DNA of 64,000 nt from an uncultured Coriobacteriales bacterium (GTDB taxonomy: Bacteria; Actinomycetota; Coriobacteriia; Coriobacteriales; UMGS124): positions 12,213 through 76,212 of the forward strand of contig CABQHM010000006.1 of the NCBI GenBank assembly GCA_902464015.1, read 5' to 3'. The notes beneath the pieces were generated by a model. That model worked only from the letters and a program-made list of their open reading frames with translations, was not told the origin of the DNA and ran no database searches. The position numbers and the translations under genes are program-made. This document shows, piece by piece, positions 25,624-34,599 of this stretch (position 1 is its first letter; each line of letters starts with the position of its first letter).

Positions 25624-25668
25624 AATCGGGTTGCACGTCTTTGTCCGTTCGTTGAATCGAGGTTTACC

Positions 25669-26106
25669 ATGACCGATTCCTACAAGAAGATCTTCGTATC
25701 GCTTGACGGTACCGAGATGCAGTCCGAGGTTTTCGCCCGCGCTTGCGAGATTGCCGCTGCCAGCGGCGCCGAGCTCTATGTGGGCCACGTCATCGACTCC
25801 ACGCCCATGCAGGCTGCCGGCACCTATCCTGCCACGCTCATCCCCAGCCTCGAGAAGGCTTGGAAGGACTCCATCGAGGCCGATGTGGAGAGCGCCCGCA
25901 AGCTCGGCACCATCAAGTCCATTACCGTCGAGGCCAAGGCCGGCCGCGTTCGCGAGACCCTTATGGATGATTTCGTGAACGAGATCAAGCCTGACCTGGT
26001 CATCTGCGGCGCCCGCGGCCTTTCGAACATCAAGTACGCGATTCTCGGCTCCATCTCCACGTTCCTCGTGCGCAGCTGTGAGTGCGATGTCCTGATCGTT
26101 AAGTAG
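25669..26106 (+). CDS. Universal stress protein (UspA family)
   Basis: A 145-residue single-domain Usp. It opens with YKKIFVSLDGTE, and the C-terminal nucleotide-binding pattern G-x2-G-x9-G-S/T is present as GARGLSNIKYAILGSIS, so it should be an ATP-binding type. ATG is preceded by GAGG. A -10-like TATAAA overlaps the stop of the upstream transporter gene at about 25619, so the gene may have its own promoter. The exact role is unknown. Confidence 0.92.
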   Translation: MTDSYKKIFVSLDGTEMQSEVFARACEIAAASGAELYVGHVIDSTPMQAAGTYPATLIPSLEKAWKDSIEADVESARKLGTIKSITVEAKAGRVRETLMDDFVNEIKPDLVICGARGLSNIKYAILGSISTFLVRSCECDVLIVK

Positions 26107-26114
26107 GGGTGTCC

Positions 26115-27041
26115 GTGGATCTGGTTGTCGAACTCTTAAAATCTGCGTTCCTTGGCCTCGTCGAGGGCATCACCGAGTGGCTGCCGGTGTCCTCGACGGG
26201 CCACATGATTCTTGTCGACGAGTTCATCAAGCTCAATGTCACCGAGCAGTTCTGGAATATGTTCCTCGTTGTCATTCAGCTGGGTGCCATTCTGGCCGTC
26301 ATCGTGATGTACTTCCACGACCTCAACCCGTTCTCGCCGAGCAAAGGAGCGCAAGGACGCGCCGCGACGTGGCGCCTGTGGGGCAAGGTCATCTTGGGAT
26401 GCGTTCCTGCCGCCCTCATCGGTCTTCCGCTCAACGACTTCATGGAGGAGCACCTCTACAACTCCTATGTGGTCGCTGCAATGCTCATCCTGTACGGCGT
26501 CGCCTTCATTCTCATTGAGAACTGGCGCGCCAAGAAGCGCTCCGAGGCTGCAGACCTTGCAACGACCTCGGGCGGCGCCCACTTCGCCACTCCCGCTGCC
26601 CCGCAGGCAGACGCCGACTTCGGCCGCATCACCGACGTTGACGATCTGTCGTGGAAGACGGCACTGGGCATCGGTTGCTTCCAGGTGCTTTCGCTTGTTC
26701 CCGGCACCTCGCGTTCCGGCTCCACCATCATCGGCGGCCTGCTTCTCGGCACGTCGCGCTCGGTGGCCACGCGCTTCACGTTCTTCCTGGCAATCCCCGT
26801 CATGTTCGGTGCGAGCCTGCTCAAGATCGTGAAGTTCGTGCTTGCCGGCAACACCATGGTCGCCGACGAGTGGGCCATCATGGGCGTGGGCCTCGTCGTC
26901 GCCTTCGTCGTGTCCCTGGCTGCCATCAACTGGCTTACGGGCTTTGTGCGCAAGCACGACTTCAAGCCCTTTGGCTGGTACCGCATCTGCCTGGGCATTG
27001 TGGTTCTTGCGTACTTTGGCGTCAAGGCCTTCGTGCTCTAA
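26115..27041 (+). CDS. uppP: Undecaprenyl-diphosphatase UppP (BacA)
   Basis: UppP dephosphorylates undecaprenyl pyrophosphate to recycle the peptidoglycan lipid carrier, and its overproduction gives bacitracin resistance. The protein has the two family signatures EGITEWLPVSSTGH near the N-terminus and PGTSRSGSTIIGGLLLG in the second half, with about eight hydrophobic helices. GTG at 26115 is favoured by AGGGG five nt upstream; GTG 26109 is an alternative, giving two more residues. A hydrophilic insert of about 45 residues (KKRSEAADLATTSGG) lies mid-protein. The gene is 8 nt after the Usp stop and ends at a bidirectional terminator. Confidence 0.95.
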   Translation: MDLVVELLKSAFLGLVEGITEWLPVSSTGHMILVDEFIKLNVTEQFWNMFLVVIQLGAILAVIVMYFHDLNPFSPSKGAQGRAATWRLWGKVILGCVPAALIGLPLNDFMEEHLYNSYVVAAMLILYGVAFILIENWRAKKRSEAADLATTSGGAHFATPAAPQADADFGRITDVDDLSWKTALGIGCFQVLSLVPGTSRSGSTIIGGLLLGTSRSVATRFTFFLAIPVMFGASLLKIVKFVLAGNTMVADEWAIMGVGLVVAFVVSLAAINWLTGFVRKHDFKPFGWYRICLGIVVLAYFGVKAFVL

Positions 27042-27069
27042 GCGAAGTCGCCTCATATCGAACGACATG

Positions 27070-27108
27070 AAAAAGGCTCTCGACGGATTTCCGTCGAGAG
27101 CCTTTTTT
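27070..27108. terminator. Bidirectional terminator between uppP and the SNF2 helicase gene
   Basis: AAAAAGGCTCTCGACGG and CCGTCGAGAGCCTTTTT pair perfectly around ATTT. The A-run and T-run make it work for both convergent genes. Confidence 0.93.
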
Positions 27109-27153
27109 GGTGCATGGCAAGATGGGGAAGGCGCCTGGGTCGGCGCCTCACGT

Positions 27154-30100
27154 TTAGTCGAGCAGTGCCAGGATGTCTTCCTTGGACAGCGACGTCGACG
27201 CCGTTGCCTGTCCGCCCAGGATGGACTCGGCCAGCTCTCGCTTGGACTCCTGCAGAGCCACGATCTTCTCCTCGATGGTGCCCTGCGCGATGAGGCGCAT
27301 GACCGAGACGCTGCGCTTCTGACCGATGCGGTGCGCACGGTCGGTCGCCTGGTTCTGTGCCGCCAGGTTCCACCACGGGTCGTAGTGGATGACAACGTCG
27401 GCCGCCGTGAGGTTGAGGCCCACGCCGCCTGCCTTGAGCGAGATGAGGAACACCGGCACGTCATCGGTCTGGAACGAGTTGACCAGGCGTGCGCGCTGCT
27501 CCTTGGGCGTCGAGCCCACGAGCGTGTGATAGGCCAGGCCGTCTTCCTCAAGACGCTTGCCGATGACGGAGAGCATGCTGGTGAACTGCGAGAAGAGCAG
27601 CACCTTGTGGCCGCCTTCGACAGCCGTGCGGATAAGGTCGAGCGCGGCCTCGAGCTTGCCCGAGACGCCCTCGTAGTTGTCGTAGAGGATGGCCGGGTCG
27701 CAGCAGATCTGGCGCAGCTTGGTGAGCTCGGCCAGGATGGCGAAGCGCTGCGTGGCGAACTCCTGCGGCATCTGATGGCGCAGGGTCTTCACGAGGTTGG
27801 AGGCCACGGCGTCGTAGAGCTTGCGCTGCTCGTCGTCCATGCCCGTGTACACGACAGACTCGTTCTTCTCGGGAAGGTCCTTGAGCACGTCGCCCTTGAG
27901 GCGTCGCAGGATGAAGGGGCCGACCATGCACTGCAGGCGATGGGCTGCGTCTTCGTCTGCGAGGCTGATGGGTTCCTCGAAGCGCTCGTGGAAGTCCTCC
28001 ACCGAGCCCAGAAGGCCGGGCATCAGGTAGTCGAAGATGCTCCACAGCTCGGTGAGCCTGTTCTCGATGGGAGTGCCGGTGAGGGCGAAGCGCACCTGGG
28101 CGTCGACGAGCTTGGTGCAGCGCGCCGCCTGCGTGGAGGCGTTCTTGATGTACTGCGCCTCGTCGAGCACCTGGCAGGAGAACTTCTGGGCTGCATAGGC
28201 GTCGATGTCGCGCTTGAGCAGCTCGTAAGACGTCACGAGCACGTCGTAGCCGCGCGAGCACGCGATGATCTGGCGACGCTGGTTCTGCGGGCCCACCACG
28301 GCGCAACAGCGCAGGTTGGGGGCGAAGCGCGAAAGCTCGCTCATCCAGTTGTACACAAGCGAGGCGGGGCACACCACGAGGTTGGGCAGCTCAAAGCTGG
28401 CCTCGTGACGCGAGAGCAAGAAGGCGATCATCTGAAGCGTCTTGCCCAGGCCCATGTCGTCGGCCAGGATTGCGCCGAAGCCAAGGTTCGCCAGCGTGGA
28501 GAGCCACTTGAAACCCTCGCGCTGATAGGGGCGCAGCACCCCGCGCAGGCTCTCGGGCTCGACGAAGTCGGCGTCGGCAATCGAGTCGAACTGGCGGATG
28601 ATGGAGCGGAAGCCCTCGTCGCGGTCGAAGCGCACGCCGTCGGAGCGCTTGAGGATGGAGTCGACGAACAGGGCGCGGTTGAGCGGTATGCCCGTGGTGC
28701 CCTGGGCGAGCTCCTCGGCGCCGATGCCCAGGCCGCCTGCCAGCTCAACAAGGGCCTGAAGACCACCTCCAAGCTGCACGATGTCGCCGTCGGCCAGGCG
28801 CACGTAACGCTCGCGGCGCTGGTAGGCGTTAAGGTAGTCCTGCAGCTCGCGGGGGGTGAGGTCGGTGGAGTCGACCGAGATGTCGAGCAGGCCCGAGCGC
28901 AGCGAGGCCTTCACGCGCACGTTGGGCACGCGACGCACGTGAATCGATTTGAGCTCGCTGCTCACCAGGACGGTGCCCAGCTCGTTGAGCTCCGGTAGGC
29001 CCTCGCTCAACAGGCGCTGCAGGGCCTCGGTGTCCGTCTCGGGGAAGCGCAGCTGGCCTTCTTCCATGGGGAAGTAGGAAAGAACAGCCTGTCGGGCTGC
29101 CCCCTCGCGCGCCATGTCGCGCAGGGGCTGCTTGGGTGCGGGCGCGGCGAAGAGGTTGAGCTCGTCGTGCGCGTAGGACACGGTGGCCTCGCAGCACACC
29201 TGGCCGGCACGGATCGACATCTTGAAGCCGATTTCTGCAGGCGGCGGCGTGAGGTCGTCGACGCTCTCGTCCGTCTCGAAGCTTGCGTAGGCGCGGATGG
29301 CGGGCAGCACGGCGGCGCAGAAGCCCGGCATGTCCTTCACGCGGATGTGGTAGGGCGACTCGCAGGGCAGCAGCGACTTGCACAGGCCGCCCATCTGGGC
29401 GCGGAAGTCGTCGCTGCACTTCCAGGCGCGACCGTCGATGAGCAGGTACATGCGCTTGTCGTCCATGACGCAGTTGGCGCCCGAGGGCATGACGAGGTCG
29501 AAGCCGCCGCGCGCGCCCTTCTCAAGCGACACGGGCAGCTCGGGGTCGCCTTCGAGCACGTCGAGCTGAACGGGCTTGTTCGGCTCGCCGTTGGTGGGCT
29601 CGTAGAAGACCTTTGCGCCCATGTAGGCGTCGAGCAGGTCGGCGACGTCGGCATCAGCCAGGCCCACAGTGCGCGACACGGCGTCGTAGCCGCTGGCCCA
29701 GTAGCCCGCCTGACGCATACGAGAGGCCTGCTGGGTGTGCAGCACGCGGGCAAACACGGCCATGGCGTCGTTGGCACGGCGCGTGAAGGCGTCGTGGCTG
29801 TGCACGAATTCGAGCTCTTTGCCATAAGCATAGAGTGACTCGCGTTCCCAGGCGCTCACTGCCTCGTCGAGCCTGCGCACGGCATAGGACACCTTGCCCG
29901 CGCGAACCTTGAGCGTCGCTTCCCAGGCGCTCGTCTTGGCGGCGTCGCTGGCGGCGCTGCGGCAGGTCTTAGGGATGATGGTGACCTCGACGTCGGCGAT
30001 TTCCTTCGAGGCCCCATGGTGCGCCAGGGCCGTGCCTGCCATGTCGGGCAGCGTTGAGCCCACGTTGGAGTAGGCGAAGATGATGTTGCTGATCTGCGGG

Positions 30101-30591
30101 GAAGTCTGGCTCTCGCGCACTTGGGTGCCTGCACCCAGGGCGGCGAGCCTGCCGGGCTGGTTGGAGCGCATCTGGTCGAGGACCTTGTCGGTCTGCGCCG
30201 CAAGCGAGCTCGTTTTGCTGGCCGCGGCGCTCGCTGCGTCGGGCTTGGAGGCCGCGGCGGGGGCGGCAGCCTGCACTTTGGGTGCCGCCGGCGTGGCGGG
30301 CTTCATGTCCTGGTAGCACAACAAGAGGCACACGCCGTGCTTGCACAGCTCGTCGGTCGCGCCGCCGCATGTGCAGGTGTGGGACACTATCTCGTTTCGC
30401 GCCAGGTCGATCTGTGCGCTTGCATGATACGTCTGTGCGCCGTCGGCGACGTCTCCTTCAACCGTGAGACGGCTGGCGTCAGCGGACTTCGACGGGGAGA
30501 CGTTGCTTGCCCCGCCGCGTGCGACGAGCCTCTCTCCGCGTGTGAACGTCTGACGGCCGCACGCATCCATAACCATTGAATCCCAGCTCAA
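27154..30591 (-). CDS. SNF2/HepA-family helicase with N-terminal SWIM zinc finger
   Basis: A 1145-residue Swi2/Snf2-type ATPase, probably a DNA or RNA-polymerase remodelling translocase. The N-terminus has a SWIM zinc finger (CTCGGATDELCKHGVC, C-x-C...C-x-H, about residues 70-90). A long SNF2-associated middle region follows, then the helicase core with motif I ADDMGLGKT (K717), DEAQ in place of DEAH (LDEAQYIKN), and motif VI QATDRAHRIGQKRSV near 1080. The start is TTG 30591: AGGAGG lies 4 nt upstream, while the next ATG is 19 nt from it. A minus-strand TAGAAT at 30633-30628 is a plausible -10. Its biological partner is unknown. Confidence 0.88.
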   Translation of the reverse strand: MSWDSMVMDACGRQTFTRGERLVARGGASNVSPSKSADASRLTVEGDVADGAQTYHASAQIDLARNEIVSHTCTCGGATDELCKHGVCLLLCYQDMKPATPAAPKVQAAAPAAASKPDAASAAASKTSSLAAQTDKVLDQMRSNQPGRLAALGAGTQVRESQTSPQISNIIFAYSNVGSTLPDMAGTALAHHGASKEIADVEVTIIPKTCRSAASDAAKTSAWEATLKVRAGKVSYAVRRLDEAVSAWERESLYAYGKELEFVHSHDAFTRRANDAMAVFARVLHTQQASRMRQAGYWASGYDAVSRTVGLADADVADLLDAYMGAKVFYEPTNGEPNKPVQLDVLEGDPELPVSLEKGARGGFDLVMPSGANCVMDDKRMYLLIDGRAWKCSDDFRAQMGGLCKSLLPCESPYHIRVKDMPGFCAAVLPAIRAYASFETDESVDDLTPPPAEIGFKMSIRAGQVCCEATVSYAHDELNLFAAPAPKQPLRDMAREGAARQAVLSYFPMEEGQLRFPETDTEALQRLLSEGLPELNELGTVLVSSELKSIHVRRVPNVRVKASLRSGLLDISVDSTDLTPRELQDYLNAYQRRERYVRLADGDIVQLGGGLQALVELAGGLGIGAEELAQGTTGIPLNRALFVDSILKRSDGVRFDRDEGFRSIIRQFDSIADADFVEPESLRGVLRPYQREGFKWLSTLANLGFGAILADDMGLGKTLQMIAFLLSRHEASFELPNLVVCPASLVYNWMSELSRFAPNLRCCAVVGPQNQRRQIIACSRGYDVLVTSYELLKRDIDAYAAQKFSCQVLDEAQYIKNASTQAARCTKLVDAQVRFALTGTPIENRLTELWSIFDYLMPGLLGSVEDFHERFEEPISLADEDAAHRLQCMVGPFILRRLKGDVLKDLPEKNESVVYTGMDDEQRKLYDAVASNLVKTLRHQMPQEFATQRFAILAELTKLRQICCDPAILYDNYEGVSGKLEAALDLIRTAVEGGHKVLLFSQFTSMLSVIGKRLEEDGLAYHTLVGSTPKEQRARLVNSFQTDDVPVFLISLKAGGVGLNLTAADVVIHYDPWWNLAAQNQATDRAHRIGQKRSVSVMRLIAQGTIEEKIVALQESKRELAESILGGQATASTSLSKEDILALLD

Positions 30592-30712
30592 TGATCCTCC
30601 TTTTGGGTCGTTCGTGCCAGTCGGTCAATTCTAGCGCTCTTTTCAGCCATTTGCACTCAGGGATGCAATGCACGTCAAACGTGTATGGGTCGTGAGCGCA
30701 TGGGGCGCTCGG

Positions 30713-30763
30713 CTGAAAGGCTGTCCGGGGCGATGGTAGACTGACCCTCCAAAACGACGTTCG
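30713..30763 (+). promoter_or_regulatory. Putative pcrA promoter with SOS-box-like site
   Basis: CTGAAA (30713-30718) and TAGACT (30737-30742) form a -35/-10 pair with an 18-bp spacer, four of six matches each. CAAAACGACGTTCG at 30750-30763 matches the Gram-positive LexA box pattern CGAAC-N4-GTTCG at 8 of 10 fixed positions and would overlap the start point. Both calls are by eye. Confidence 0.35.
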
Positions 30764-30800
30764 CCCCACATTGCCGTCTGCGACGCAGGAAGGCTGTTTC

Positions 30801-33206
30801 ATGACGATAGACATCGACTCGCTCAACCCCGCGCAAAAAAGCGCCGTGCTCAAGGTGGAGGGCCCGCTGCTCGTGCTGGCAGGTGCCGGCTCGGGAAAGA
30901 CGCGCGTGCTGACGTACCGCATCGCCCACATGCTGGAGGACCTGGGCATCATGCCCTGGCAGATCCTCGCCATCACCTTTACCAACAAGGCCGCCCGTGA
31001 GATGAAGGAGCGCCTGGAGCGCCTCCTTGAGGGCAGGAGCATGCGCGGCATGTGGGTGTGCACGTTCCACGCCATGTGCGTGCGCATGCTGCGCATCGAC
31101 TGCGCCCGCCTGGGCTACGGCGACTCGTTTGCCATTTACGACGACGACGATTCCAAGCGCCTCGTCAAGTCCATCATGGCCGACCTGCGCATCGACGAGA
31201 AGCGCTTTCCCTTGAATGCCGTGCGCTCCCAGATCTCCTCGGCGAAAAACGAGCTTCTCGACCCGGCGGACTTCGCCGCCCGCGCCAACACCCCGCCCGA
31301 GAAGGTCGCCGCGAGCGTGTATGAGGAGCTTCAGCGCCGCCTGGCCCGCGCCAACGCCATGGACTTCGACGACCTGCTCGTCAACGCCTATCGCCTCCTG
31401 CGCGACAACCCCGACATTCTCGAGCAGTACCAGGAGCGCTTCCGTTACATCAGCGTCGACGAGTATCAGGACACGAACCGCGCCCAGTATCAGATCACGA
31501 GCCTTTTGGCCGGCAAGTACCAGAACCTCATGGTCGTTGGCGACGACGACCAGTCCATCTACTCGTGGCGCGGCGCCGACATCCGCAACATCCTCGACTT
31601 TGAGAAGGACTACCCCGGCGCTGCGGTGGTGAAGCTCGAGCAGAACTACCGCTCGACCGGCCACATCCTCGACGCGGCCAACGCCGTCGTCGCCCACAAC
31701 ACCGAGCGCAAGGAGAAGCGCCTGTTCACGGCCGCAGGCGACGGCGAGAAGGTGAAGGTCTGCCTCAATCGCGACGAGATCGCCGAGTCAAACTACATTT
31801 CCGGCCAAATCAAGGGCCTGCACGACAAAGGCGTCTCCTACAGCGACATCGCCCTTTTCTATCGCACGAACGCCCAGTCGCGCGTTTTGGAAGACGGCCT
31901 GGTGAAGGCCGGCATCCCGTACACTATCGTGGGTGGCACGCGCTTCTTCGACCGCATGGAGATTCGCGACCTCACGGCTTATCTCAAGCTTGCCGTCAAC
32001 CCCTCCGACGACGTGTCGGCCCGCCGTGTCATCAACAAGCCGGCGCGCGGCATCGGCGCCACCTCCCAGGACCGCATCGCCCAGATTGCCCGAGAGCGCG
32101 GCTGCACCTTCGTGCAGGCTTGCGGCGAGTTTGCGCTGGGCGACTACGGCGCCACGTCTCGCATCCGCAATTCCATCCTGCACTTCTTGCAGATCATCGA
32201 GGAGTCACAGACCTTCCAGGGCGACGTCGACCAAATCGTCGAGGCCATTGCGGCCAAGTCCGGCCTGGTAGACGCCCTGCGTGCTGAGAACACTGACGAG
32301 GCGCGCGACCGTATGGAGAACATCCAGGAGTTTGTGGGCGTCGCCAAGGAGTACGTCGACACGCACCAGGACACCCAAGAGGAGCTCCTGAGCAACGCCG
32401 AGGTGCTAGCCGAGGCTGCAGGTGGCACCGCCGCGGCCGCCCAGCCTGCCGACACGCTGTGGGAGGCCGCCGAGGAGGAGGACCCTGTCGCCGGCGAGCT
32501 GAGCCTGCCGGGCTTCATGGAATGGCTTGCCCTGCGTACCGACCTCGACGCGGTGGGCGAGGGCGAGGCCTGCGTCACGCTCATGACCGTCCACGCCGCC
32601 AAGGGCCTGGAGTTCGACAACGTGTTCGTCGCCGGCATGGAGGAGGGCGTCTTCCCCCACGTGAGCGACTTCAGCGCCGACGAGTCCAAGCTCGAGGAGG
32701 AGCGCCGACTTGCCTACGTCGCCATCACGCGCGCCCGCAAGTGCCTGTGGCTCTGCTATGCGCAGATGCGCCGCCTCTACGGCAACCAGCAGCACAACCG
32801 CCGCTCTCGCTTCATCGACGAGATTCCAGCCGAGCACACGGTGAGCGTCGGTGTGGGCAGCGAGAGCTTCGAGGGCTTCGGCTACGACAGGCGAGGGTCG
32901 CGCCATGGCATTCTCGGCGCGGGCCACAGCACCGAGGTGTACGGTGGCAGCGTCTTTGGCAACCGCACCCGTTCCTCGGGCGGCGGCGCTTCGACCTCCG
33001 AGCTGCCGGCTCCGCGCGTGGCCACTCCCAGCTATTCCAACGCGGCGGCAAGCGCCGTGTGGAACGTGGGCGACCGCGTGAACCACAAGAAGTTCGGCCC
33101 AGGCACGGTCATTGCCTCCAAGGGCGACCAGATAACGGTGCAGTTGGACAGCGGCGCCACCAAGACGCTGCTCAAGGGCTATGCGCCCATCGTGAAGATC
33201 GGCTAG
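30801..33206 (+). CDS. pcrA: ATP-dependent DNA helicase PcrA/UvrD
   Basis: An SF1A 3'-5' helicase for repair and replication-conflict resolution. The 801-residue protein has Walker A GAGSGKT (28-34), ITFTNKAAREM (Ia), VDEYQDTNRAQ (II), GDDDQSIYSWRGAD (III), VKLEQNYRS (IV), VTLMTVHAAKGLEF (V) and YVAITRARK (VI). The C-terminal Tudor-like module (VGDRVNHKKFGPGTV...) is that of PcrA, which contacts RNA polymerase in other bacteria. ATG 30801 is 7 nt from AGGAAGG; an upstream in-frame ATG at 30771 lacks a ribosome site. It diverges from the SNF2 helicase gene. Confidence 0.95.
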   Translation: MTIDIDSLNPAQKSAVLKVEGPLLVLAGAGSGKTRVLTYRIAHMLEDLGIMPWQILAITFTNKAAREMKERLERLLEGRSMRGMWVCTFHAMCVRMLRIDCARLGYGDSFAIYDDDDSKRLVKSIMADLRIDEKRFPLNAVRSQISSAKNELLDPADFAARANTPPEKVAASVYEELQRRLARANAMDFDDLLVNAYRLLRDNPDILEQYQERFRYISVDEYQDTNRAQYQITSLLAGKYQNLMVVGDDDQSIYSWRGADIRNILDFEKDYPGAAVVKLEQNYRSTGHILDAANAVVAHNTERKEKRLFTAAGDGEKVKVCLNRDEIAESNYISGQIKGLHDKGVSYSDIALFYRTNAQSRVLEDGLVKAGIPYTIVGGTRFFDRMEIRDLTAYLKLAVNPSDDVSARRVINKPARGIGATSQDRIAQIARERGCTFVQACGEFALGDYGATSRIRNSILHFLQIIEESQTFQGDVDQIVEAIAAKSGLVDALRAENTDEARDRMENIQEFVGVAKEYVDTHQDTQEELLSNAEVLAEAAGGTAAAAQPADTLWEAAEEEDPVAGELSLPGFMEWLALRTDLDAVGEGEACVTLMTVHAAKGLEFDNVFVAGMEEGVFPHVSDFSADESKLEEERRLAYVAITRARKCLWLCYAQMRRLYGNQQHNRRSRFIDEIPAEHTVSVGVGSESFEGFGYDRRGSRHGILGAGHSTEVYGGSVFGNRTRSSGGGASTSELPAPRVATPSYSNAAASAVWNVGDRVNHKKFGPGTVIASKGDQITVQLDSGATKTLLKGYAPIVKIG

Positions 33207-33216
33207 CGAAAGGGGC

Positions 33217-34533
33217 GTGTGCGAGGTGGATCAAGTGGACGAGAAGGACGAGAGGCCTGTGGCGGGCAAGGCTGTGTCGCATGCGGCCGTGGACTGGCTG
33301 GGTGTGAAGGCCGGCGGTGGCGATGCGGGCCCCAAGCGCTCCGAGGAGGTGCGCACGCTGGTCATGCCCCTTGTGTTCTTGGCGGCGGGCATCGCGGCGC
33401 TCGTCAAGGGCTGGCTGGTGGCAGGCATCGTGCTGCTCGTGCTCGGCGTGGGAATGCTTGTGTTTCAGATTGTGTTGGGTGCCCTCTTCGTGAAGTACGT
33501 GCTGCGCAAAGGCGCCAACGTGTTCCGCCTTCTTGCGGTGCTCATGCAGCCCGATGTGGCGCATCGCGGTGTGGGCCCGGCTGCGAATGCCGGCGCGACC
33601 GTCGACGACCATGAGGCGCAGGTTGACGCCGCCGTTGGTTTCGGACTCACGCGCGCGGCGGCCGAGGGCGGCTTCTTCTGCGCGGGCATGGATTCCGACC
33701 TCGTGCAAGCCCGTCGGGCCAACGTGCTCGAGGAGCGTGCAGCCACCTATGCATGGCTCCAAGAGGGCTCTGGTTGGGTCGAGGTGCACACCGCCGCGCC
33801 TGACGGCGTGGACCTTGTGGGCCACGCCTGGGTTTGCGATGCCGCATCTATGCGATGGGCCGTGCTGTGCCACGGGTACGCCGGCACGTGGGACTCGATG
33901 CTTCAGTACACCCGCCATTGGGCGCAAGCCGGTTACAACCTGCTCGTCGTCGAGATGCGCTGCCACGGCGCAAGCGAGGGCAAGCTCATCGGCATGGGTG
34001 TGCTCGACGGTCCCGACGTTGTTGCATGGGCGCGCCGCCTGGAGGCGGGCCTGCCTGGCATGCCTGCGGCCCGCGATGTCGTGCTCATGGGCCACAGCAT
34101 GGGAGGTCACGCCGTCCTTGTCGCTGCCGGCGACGAGGGGCTTCCCTCCTGCGTGCGCGCCGTTGTCGCGGACTGCCCCTTCGACCGCGCATGGTCGTCC
34201 TTCGCGCACATGCTCGACTCGGCGGGGCTGCCCGTGCATCCCACGCTTGAGATTGTGCGCCGCCACCTGCGCCTCATCCCCGGCGGCTACGACATCGTCC
34301 CCGACGACGCGGCTCAAAGCGTGGCGCGCGCCAAGGTGGGGGTGCTGCTTGTGCACGGGACGCTCGACTCATCGGTGGCTCCCGCCTGCACGCGCAGGCT
34401 CTACGAGGCGGGCGGTCCGGGCAAGCGCGACGTGCTCCTTGTCGAGGGGGCCGGCCACTGCCAGGCGAGCCTAGTTGCGCCTAATGCGTATTGGTCGCGC
34501 GTCCTGGGCTTTGCTGAGGCTTGCGTGCGGTAG
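33217..34533 (+). CDS. Membrane-anchored alpha/beta hydrolase
   Basis: A 438-residue protein with a charged N-terminus, two adjacent hydrophobic helices (about residues 48-95), a variable segment, and a C-terminal alpha/beta hydrolase domain. Catalytic elements are visible: oxyanion-strand LCHGYAGTW, nucleophile elbow GHSMGG (S294), an Asp in HGTLDSSVAP and a His in GAGHCQA. The family includes lipases, esterases and peptidases; the substrate is not predictable. The active domain probably faces one side of the membrane through the double-helix anchor. GTG 33217 sits 10 nt after the pcrA stop behind GAAAGGGG; GTG 33226 is an alternative start. Confidence 0.8.
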   Translation: MCEVDQVDEKDERPVAGKAVSHAAVDWLGVKAGGGDAGPKRSEEVRTLVMPLVFLAAGIAALVKGWLVAGIVLLVLGVGMLVFQIVLGALFVKYVLRKGANVFRLLAVLMQPDVAHRGVGPAANAGATVDDHEAQVDAAVGFGLTRAAAEGGFFCAGMDSDLVQARRANVLEERAATYAWLQEGSGWVEVHTAAPDGVDLVGHAWVCDAASMRWAVLCHGYAGTWDSMLQYTRHWAQAGYNLLVVEMRCHGASEGKLIGMGVLDGPDVVAWARRLEAGLPGMPAARDVVLMGHSMGGHAVLVAAGDEGLPSCVRAVVADCPFDRAWSSFAHMLDSAGLPVHPTLEIVRRHLRLIPGGYDIVPDDAAQSVARAKVGVLLVHGTLDSSVAPACTRRLYEAGGPGKRDVLLVEGAGHCQASLVAPNAYWSRVLGFAEACVR

Positions 34534-34553
34534 ACTTTGCATGTTTGTATGGA

Positions 34554-34571
34554 CTGGCCCCGATGGGCCAG
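34554..34571 (+). other. Leader hairpin before ppaC
   Basis: CTGGCCC and GGGCCAG pair around CGAT, 29 nt before the ppaC ATG. A -10-like TAGACT at 34531-34536 lies just upstream, so this stem could be close to the mRNA 5' end. There is no T-run. Confidence 0.35.
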
Positions 34572-34599
34572 CATGAACCTTTTGAAGAGGAGAGAACCC

